64,000 nucleotides of DNA from Temnopleurus reevesii (lineage: Eukaryota > Echinodermata > Echinoidea > Temnopleuroida > Temnopleuridae), in the NCBI GenBank assembly GCA_036244855.1, contig BQKZ01002207.1, positions 1-64,000 on the forward strand. The letters are read 5' to 3'. The number at the start of each line of letters is the position of its first letter. Position 1 is the stretch's first letter. The notes under the pieces were generated by a model that worked only from the letters and a program-made list of their open reading frames with translations, was not told where the DNA came from and searched no databases. The position numbers and the translations under genes are program-made. This document shows, one piece after another, positions 42,801-51,800 of the stretch.

Positions 42801-45800
42801 CTGCCCCTGAACGAAGTGGGACTCAGAATACAAAGGACGCAACTGGACTAAGAATTGTGTTGAATTATCGTGAATCGGGGCTTCTTTGTGACTGGGGCAC
42901 AAGATGAAATATTTGTTTGTATTTCAGGTGACTCTATTTAGATCGTAGTCAGGAGAGCAAATTCTTAAAAACACTTTTTCATCTGGCTAAAAGTACTTTT
43001 GCTATTATTGCAATCAAATGCTGCAGGAAATTAATGCCAATGGTACAATTAAAATGTGTGATCTTCTGATCAAGAGACGAGAGAGATTGTGCCATGATGT
43101 TTCCAAATAATATGTTATTGATGAATATGTGATACAGATGTCTGAACAATCTTGAGTCGCTTCAAAATCTAGCACAATATCTTATTCTTCAACAATCGTA
43201 AGGGCTTATTTTCCAAATTGCGACACCTGTTCTCCTGTCATTGCATGGTAATTATAAAGTGGTTTGATTTTATGAGAAATGTAAATTATTGTTTTTACCC
43301 TCAGATGAGCCTGATGTCAGTGGTGCAATATCATACTCTGTGGAGCTTGTAAGACATGGAGGACCCTTAGGGATTACGATATCAGGAACTGAGGAACCTT
43401 TTGATCCTGTTATTATCTCTGGACTCACAGAGAATGGTCTTGCTGAAAGGTAAATCTGAGAGAGAAAAATTATCTAGATCTTGTTAGGCATGGTATTCCC
43501 TCGGAATCTGTGGATGCCATCTTCACGTTTGGACCCATATGGAATGGTCTTGCTTAAAGTTATGCCTAAGAACAATTATCCAGTTCTTATGAGGCATTGT
43601 GGACTGTTAGGGATCACAATTTCAGGAACAGAACCTTTTGATGCTGTCATGATCGCTGGACTCACAGAAATAGCTGAAATGTAAATCTCAGAAGAATTAT
43701 CTTATATGAAAATTGAGCAAAGAAATTGGGGCTCCATCGGGATTCGAACCTGAGACCTCTGGATTGCTAGAGCGCTGGTCTAGCAAACCAGAGGTCTCGG
43801 ATTCGAATCCCGATGGAGCCCAAATTTCTTTGCTCAATTTTCATATTCTAATATTTCCTGGTCAGTTTTTCTCATTCTACAAATTAATTAAGAATTATCT
43901 TAATCTTGGTTTGCTTGGTGGACTGTTAGGGATCACAATCATTTTAAGTGAAGAAGCTTTTGATCCTGTCATTATTTATAGACTCACATACAATGTTCTA
44001 GGTATAAGGTACTTTACAGAACACTTTAGGCCTTATGAGATACATGGTCCATAAGAATATAGAAATTCAAGAACAGGAAAAGCCTGTATTCATTTCTCAG
44101 GTCTGACTTAACATTGATTCAGAGAAATTTTTATCTTTGTTATGTGAAGTATGGGATAAGTTCAGGATGATGAAGTTCAAGAACAGGATAGCCATTTGAT
44201 CATGTATTAGTGTCATTAACCCATGAGTCCAGGAATAGCTGTAGAGATTGGAAACTTCTAGAATAGGAAAATTATCTCTGAACAAGAGTTTATGAATGGT
44301 AAGTATATGATCTGGATGCCATTGCAACTGTTAAAAAAAATTTGATTCTGAAAAATATACTTTCCTCCCATATTGTCTACATTAGATTGTCACTAATTTG
44401 ATTACTTTGTTACATCTAAGATCTGCTGTTGCCTTTGTTTATTTTAGGACTGGTGCTATCCACCTAGGTGACCGCCTTCTAGCCATCAATGGCGTTTCAC
44501 TGAAGGGTAAAACACTCTCTGAAGCTATACGTCTCCTTCAGTCGGCTGGTGATACAGTGGTCCTTAAGATTAGCAAGAAGGAAAGAAAAGCAAATGAACA
44601 GGTAAAGCAGATTTTTAAAAAAATTTTCATCTTGAATTTTTATAAAAACAGACATTTTCTTGATTGTAAATCTTAATCATATACAGCTACAATTTAGGTA
44701 AAGCTAAAAACAAAGTTGGTTCATAAAGGTATAGATTAGTAATGACCAGGATGCAGAAATTGATGTTAAATGAGCTGATGTATTCGCAAGTTGCTTTACA
44801 TGCCTAAATATATCTATGTAGGATATTTATGCTCGTATTCTATGTATTTTACGTCAAAGAGGTCAATACGCCATCGTTCCTGCGGTGTGCTAAGTGCTTT
44901 AGCGCGGGAGAGTGTCGGCCTGAAATTGGCGGTGCGATCGGTGGTATTGTCTGCGGTGTGTGGGTTCGCGTTCATTTTGTACGTGAAGCATGTTCTGTGA
45001 GGAAGTACGACCNTATTTCAATGTGTTCTGTTGTATCTTGTAAATGAAACATGTTTGTATGAATACATAATCAGGTATGCACTATGTTTCTCTGTATGCA
45101 TTATTTTCATATTGGTGCTGAAATGAAATAGTTATGTTTGAATACATCTTTTGGGTTATTTTTGTAAATAGATATTATTTGATGGTTTAGTCCAAAAGTG
45201 AATGAAAAAGTAAATAAAGTGAATCTAGAAATTCCTATATTTTTTCTGTCACCTGTGCCTTGTGCTGTATCTAATTGTGTATGTGTGTGTGTGTTTGTGT
45301 GTCTTTCTGCATGAAAGAAAGAAAATCAGGTGTGAGGGAGTAGGAGATAGAGGGGTGTGGCGGAGATGATTGTCTGAATGAGAGACCAAAGTGTGTGTGG
45401 GTCCGAGTGTGTGCTTGTTTGAATGAAAAGATATAGAGACAGGGAGAGAGAAAAGATGGACATGTGTCATTGTTGGTGTTTTTATGAAAGGCGTGTGTGG
45501 ATGTAACAAGTTGAGAGAGAGAGAGAGTTGAGATGGGGGGGGGAGGGAAAGAGAGAAATATATAGGGTATTAAAGTGAGTAGATATTTCAAAGTAGATAT
45601 TTGAGAGAGGAGACCTGATAATAATTATAATTAAATTGAAATAGATAACTTACGGCCTTCGTCAAATTGTTGATTGATCTGCATTGAAATCCCGATTACT
45701 TCACTCTATTCTAATTGATTAATTTGTTTCATCCTCCCACTATCTATAATCCACTATCTTCCAAATTTCACTTCTGCACTCTCCTAATTGTGAGCAGACG

Positions 45801-48800
45801 AGACAACGGATTCAGACAAATTAAGTAACTCCCATTCAAGTCCTTCCCTCTTATTGTGCGGAGCAATGTTGAACATATATTGCACATGTGTGGTGAATGA
45901 CCAGGGAAATTACTTCCCTATGTGTTCATGAAGCTATTGTGAAGATTTGCATGAAGTTGTTTACCTTGTCCAATTTGTTTGTCCCATATGCTCACAGTGC
46001 CTGTCATCTTTTTTTTCTCCAGCCTTTTCCATCTATTGCTCCCTTATTAGACCTTCTCATTGTATCTCCTGCTGTTCCTCCTCAACCCCCTCTCTCTCTC
46101 TTTCTTTACAGATAATAATTTCTGTAATTATAGAATAAAAGCTGTTAATAAATTGAGTTACCCCCCCCCCCCCCCACCCAAAAAAAGGAATAATTATTTG
46201 ACAAATTCATGTGGAAAAAGAAGACTTGATAGGGAGTGAGAAGCTAAAGAACATCTGAAAATGACCATTTGGGCTGTATTTTACATTTCTATCTATAATT
46301 TTAATATGATTGCCCAATTTAGTAAAAAAAAAATACAGAAGAAAATAAGTTCGGGCATTCTCAGTAAGTCTGTCGATTTAGGGCAACCAAATTATATCTT
46401 GGGGGACTAAGGAGTTAACTTCATTTAGGGAAAATCTAAACAAATATAAACAGTTCAAATATGTTTTCATACAAAAACTTGTTTTGTTTTAATTTCTAGT
46501 TCACAAAATTTCACAACAAAAATCGTATATAACTTATATGACAATGGTACATCAACAATAATCATCTAATTCAAGTAACAATACTCAGCTATGCTAGAAA
46601 AAAACAATCAACATTTTCATCAAAACACACAACATGATCCAACATGATTTGATTTTCTCCTTCATTTCATTAAAAATATCCTTATGATCAAAACNATTCA
46701 AACAAACTATGAACATGCTCTAATTTGCTATTGAAGAAATGCATTATGGTAATAATTTTACTGCAGCTCGCAAACTAGTTAAATATCTGAAGCGCCCTCC
46801 TCCCAAAACTAGTCTTTCCCTTTAATATCAGTTGAAAATATGCATTGGATTTTTATATTGTAAGTTTTCTTTCATTGTAAAAAGAAAACCTGATTCAAAT
46901 TGTATTAGGTATTAAAACATGCTATATAATCATGTTTTTAAACCAAGAACTCCTTACCATAATTGATTTGTAATCCAATGGTGATACTGATGTTGGTAAT
47001 GTTTTTCCACTCCAGGGAAACAAGCCAGCATCAAGAAGTCAGAGCCCCAGTAGATTCAACAGACACCATGACACAGACCACATTGCTACCCCAGTCATGA
47101 TCCAGACCAATGGAGACTCATGGGAAGGGTCTGGCATGGATACAGGTTACCATAGCAACCATACGCATCACTCTCGGTCCCACTCGCCAAAGACCAGTCG
47201 GTCCCGCCGTAGCAGCATGTCTCCGTCAAGACGAAGTACGAGACCTCGGAGGGTTCATAACTCCTCACACTCAACATCGCCTAACGATGCCAGCGAGGAT
47301 GAGCTTGAGGAGAGACGGAGAGCGTTTCACAACGGTGGTAACGGAATAAATGGATCATATCCAGTTGATATCCTGAGCTCGGATCAAGACGATAGCTACG
47401 CTCATTCACAGCACAGCTACCATCCGCATGAAGCACAGATCGCCAAGCATAGAGAATTCCTACGACAGCTAGAAGCCAGCTTCTTAAACACGGACCAGTT
47501 CACATCGAGCGAGATGCGACGTACGGGTAGCATCGGTCACGGTTACTACCCCAGTCATGCAAGCACCTCGGGAGGACGTAAACCAAGCTCAAGCTCCATG
47601 CAACTCTACAGTGATTCCTCCCACAGCTTCACCCTACCACCCCACGCCCCGACCGGTGGGGGAGGCTACAACCAGTTTGAAAGCTTCAGCTCTAAGAGTG
47701 AGAGTGTGAACACAACTCATCAGATGAATCAGAACGATGCTTCTCATCTTGGAGACGAGTCAGTGTTATCCGATGCGGCTCCTAACCCCGCACCAGTAGA
47801 GCTTCATAAGGTTGCTCTGACGAAGGACAGTGATGTAGAGGACTTTGGTTTCAGTGTTTCCGATGGGATCTCAGACAAGGGTGTGTTTGTGAATACAGTG
47901 AGACCCGGAGGACCAGCATCGAGGAGTAACAATGTCAAGCCCTTTGATAGGATACTGCAGGTGAGTTGAATATCAAAATACTCAAAGTCTGTTGTAATAT
48001 GTGAAATTATTTATTTTTTGTTTTCTAGATGAATTTCTATACAGAGGCAGCATTCTCTTCTAGTACAATGAATCTGTTACATCCATTTAATGTTGATGTG
48101 CTCTTGCAGTGTGTTTAGGACCAGTATCCTTGGACAGTGGGTTAATATGGAATCTGCATTTTGGCAGTGTAGTGCATTCTCATGTTCCCCTCCAAAGTTT
48201 TATGTACAATTGTGCTCTTTTAAAAGAAGTCTTGGATGGGATACAAATGAGAGAAACTAGAAACTTCAATACAACTATCTAAACTAGACACCTGCCATAC
48301 AGTATATGGAAAATAACTGACCCATGCTATGTGCAAATATGCTACAGCAGGAATTTATGCTAATTTGGACAAAGTTTACCTTGTACTGTACACCCACAGG
48401 TTATGTTCTCTGTTTTGGGATTTTGTTGTGGTGATTATTGAACATAATATTGTAAAATCTATTTACACTGTATCGATATTATTTTTCCTAATAAAACATG
48501 TTTTATGCAGCAGAGAATGCAGGAATGCCTTTGCTCCAGTTTCTCCCAAATGTGATTTTGTTACCAGAATTCTAGTTTATATTGAGGGGTCTTTCAAAAA
48601 AAATTATTTACCTGGTCCCCCAAGTATTTATTTTCCTGAAATTCTTGGTTTACTTTTTCAAGAGGTAAAAATATCTTCATTCATATGATATCTTAATTTT
48701 TTTCTGTTGGACAAAGGCTTGGAAATATTGGGACAGATCTATAAATACTATATGATGCACCACAAGTTATCCATGGGCACTGTTAAGTATCCAGAGGTTT

Positions 48801-51800
48801 CATGTTATGTAGCGCCATGTCATGTGCACTTGGGTTTTTGTGAGGCGTACGTCAACAGAGCTTCCTGATCCTGTCCAAGCATGTATGGTGCAAAAGTCAA
48901 CAAGAAGACTTGATTAACCCATGCAAAAGGATCATGTATTGTTGATTTGATGACTTGATTTTCAAGAAAATGCAAAGAAAATATGATAAGATACAGAAAT
49001 ATGAATGTAAGTAAATATGATTCCATATTTTCTATGAATGTTATGATGGTCTTGAGCAGTGGCTCCCATCATAGTTTGTGGGCTAAGTCCCCCATGCTGG
49101 GTCGTGATTGGTTAGCTACAATTGAAATGGCAAGTGTATCTTGTGTCCTAAGCAGCCGCAGCGACATGATGGCTTGGTGGCACAAGGCAAAGGCAAAAAC
49201 TCACAAGTATTGCAGTCGTGGTTAATTTTGTGTCAATCATGCATGATTTGGCACATTTGAAATTGAAAAATATTGTACAGAATTTCTCACCAATTGATAA
49301 TCCAGGATACTGCTTTACAAAGATAAAAAAATAATTTTAAAAAATTGCAAAATTCGGGGGGACACTAGCATGCCATTTATGTATGGGATTGTCATTTTAA
49401 TAATTGTTGTTTCATTTGCTCACACAGACTTTATCCGTTATTTTAGAGGATGTTGGTGATGATGATGATGATGACGATGATGATGATGGATGGCTCTGAT
49501 GGTATATGTGGATTTAGTGAAAGTACATGTGTGTGGTTTAACACATAATGTGTGATTATGGTGATAGTGTTAGGAATGCAGGTTATTCATACATCTCATA
49601 ATTGAATAATAGGAATGTCTTACACAAACAGGATAGAAATTTGTATTGAATACCAATCCTATATTATACACTCTTGAGTTGGAAGTGTTTAAACTAAAAG
49701 CGGCCAGGATTAACAACATTACTGTGAGCAAAAGGAACAAAGGAAACAACTTCCATTCAAGCATTTGAAATAGTGAGAGATATGCAAATGAAATTTCCTC
49801 CATCTCATTCTGCTGCAAAAATGGCAAGTAGGTGTTGCACCTGATCAGTGAATTGATGGGGAAGCTACTTTCTTCTTTGCTTGAGACCTGTTATATTTAC
49901 TTGAATGAAAGTTGTTTAATTTGTCCAATTCTTTGTCCCTTCTGCTCACAGAAATTGTTGACAGTATATGCATGATGCCAACAACACCATCAAAACCCTA
50001 AATGATGTAGTTAGAATCGATAATGTACCAACAATTTTGCTTCATATACCAATCAATCTGGAATATGCAGGAGAATATTAGAAATTAGAATGTGAATGAT
50101 AATCACTAAACAGTTAAAGCAAATATTTTCTCATGAGAGAAAGCATGAACTAGCAATACCTGCATGCTTCCTTTAATAAGAAAATATTTTGCTCAGCTAT
50201 AACATGATTTACTTTTTAATTTTTTGCAATGCATATTCTGGAAAGGTTGGATTCTTTGCATTGAACAAACCATAAATGGAATTTTGTAGAATAGTGTTTC
50301 ATTTACGCATCTATGGAGCTCACTACCCTACGGACAGTTCTCCATTTTCTTTCACACATTGAATTTACCATACAATAGAGTAACAAATGACCTTCTATTG
50401 TTACAGGTGAATTATGAGCGGTCAATTCATCAATATTTCACCCCATGGCAACTGTTGCTAATAGCAACCGCATCACTTTCTTATTTGTGTAGCATCTCGT
50501 TTCATTGGAGAAAGATGTTACTTCTCCTTCAGTGGGTTTCTATTTCATTAGGGAAGTTATAAATGGATTAATGATGCTTAATGAGGTTTGAAAATAGTAG
50601 AACTAACTGAATATGCACTGTAGATAGTCCATATCTTACTTTATTCCTATCTTTCTTGCTCTCACTCTCTCATCCTGTTTTTCTTGTTAATATACATACT
50701 GTTGTTGTTGATGTATTTTAGAATGGTTTCAAAGAATTAAAGTATAAGCTAATTCAATTTCAGTTTGCATAATTAGCAATCTCACTTGGTGCTACAAGCA
50801 TTCAACCTTCCAACAAAGTACATAATAATGATAAAATAATTATAATATTTTTATAGCATCTAATGTGCAAATGTTTCTAGGTGCTTGACAAACAAAGTCA
50901 TTTAAAAGTAAATCAGTTTTGTTTATTTGCACTTCATAAAAAATGTGATGGTTACATAAAAAATAGACAGGCCTATTCTTGGATTTCAACTGACGAATTC
51001 ATACCCAGTTTGAATGAAACCTTGGATGTGATAGTATAGCTACTGTGACACTGTTTGTTGTGATAGAAGTATGCTAAGCACATGGGCTATTTGTGTAGTC
51101 TAGATTTCACCATAACATGGTATCATGCATCAGTCAACAGATGATTGTTGACATTGTTTGTTATCTTCTTATTTGTAGACCTCTTGTTGTAGTATGACAT
51201 CTCTTTTCTGATAGGATAAGGTACAGTGTATTTTTACATAAAACCAGGGAAAAGATGACTTCCAACATATTTTGTAAAACATTTTGAATCAGGCGTTATT
51301 TTCTAACATAATGAGTTTTTGTTGTTATAAGATGTATTCATTGGGTAGATCTATTTTCATGTAGTTACGGATATCGTTAAGAATGATTGGTATCTGTTCT
51401 TGTGCTGAATGATAAAGAACAATTTTATGATATGCCTTTATCACTTGATGACCCACCTCTCTTGTATAATTTACATAACGAGATACGGGAGGTCAAACTG
51501 TACTAAAATTTTGCCAAAGCCAGTTCAGAAGATACCCCAGCATAAGTAAAAACAAATTGCTAGCTGTTCTTTGCTTTAGATCATGATGAATCATGAATCA
51601 AATAGTGATGTACAAAGTAGGGAAACAGTATTATCCACGCTACGTAAAGATTGTGCTGAATTGTTATGGGAGGGGGCGAATGAAAATTAAAAATGGAAGT
51701 AAAAATGAAGAGTGATCTCAGGGATGACAGGGTCAAAATGTTTGTATATTATACCATGAAAATTATATTGTGTAAAGGGAAAAGTCCATGACATCATTTG

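Noticed and set aside
43740..43820. A functional tRNA-Ala (AGC) gene on the + strand
   Set aside because: The anticodon-arm and T-arm look right, but the 5' half is an inverted copy of the 3' half, so no D-arm or A box exists.
43713..44054. Open frame of 113 codons
   Set aside because: It runs through the tRNA-like palindrome and a decayed PDZ6 exon copy; not a gene.
47095..47349. Other-frame open frames inside exon 17
   Set aside because: They are shadows of the PDZ7 linker frame, which continues for 315 codons with the expected family motifs.
50407..50562. Alternative last exon reading [11 protein letters not shown] after a TTACAG acceptor
   Set aside because: Only the first residues resemble the PDZ7 sequence; the conserved FDCC.VVPLIA segment is absent here and present at 53930.
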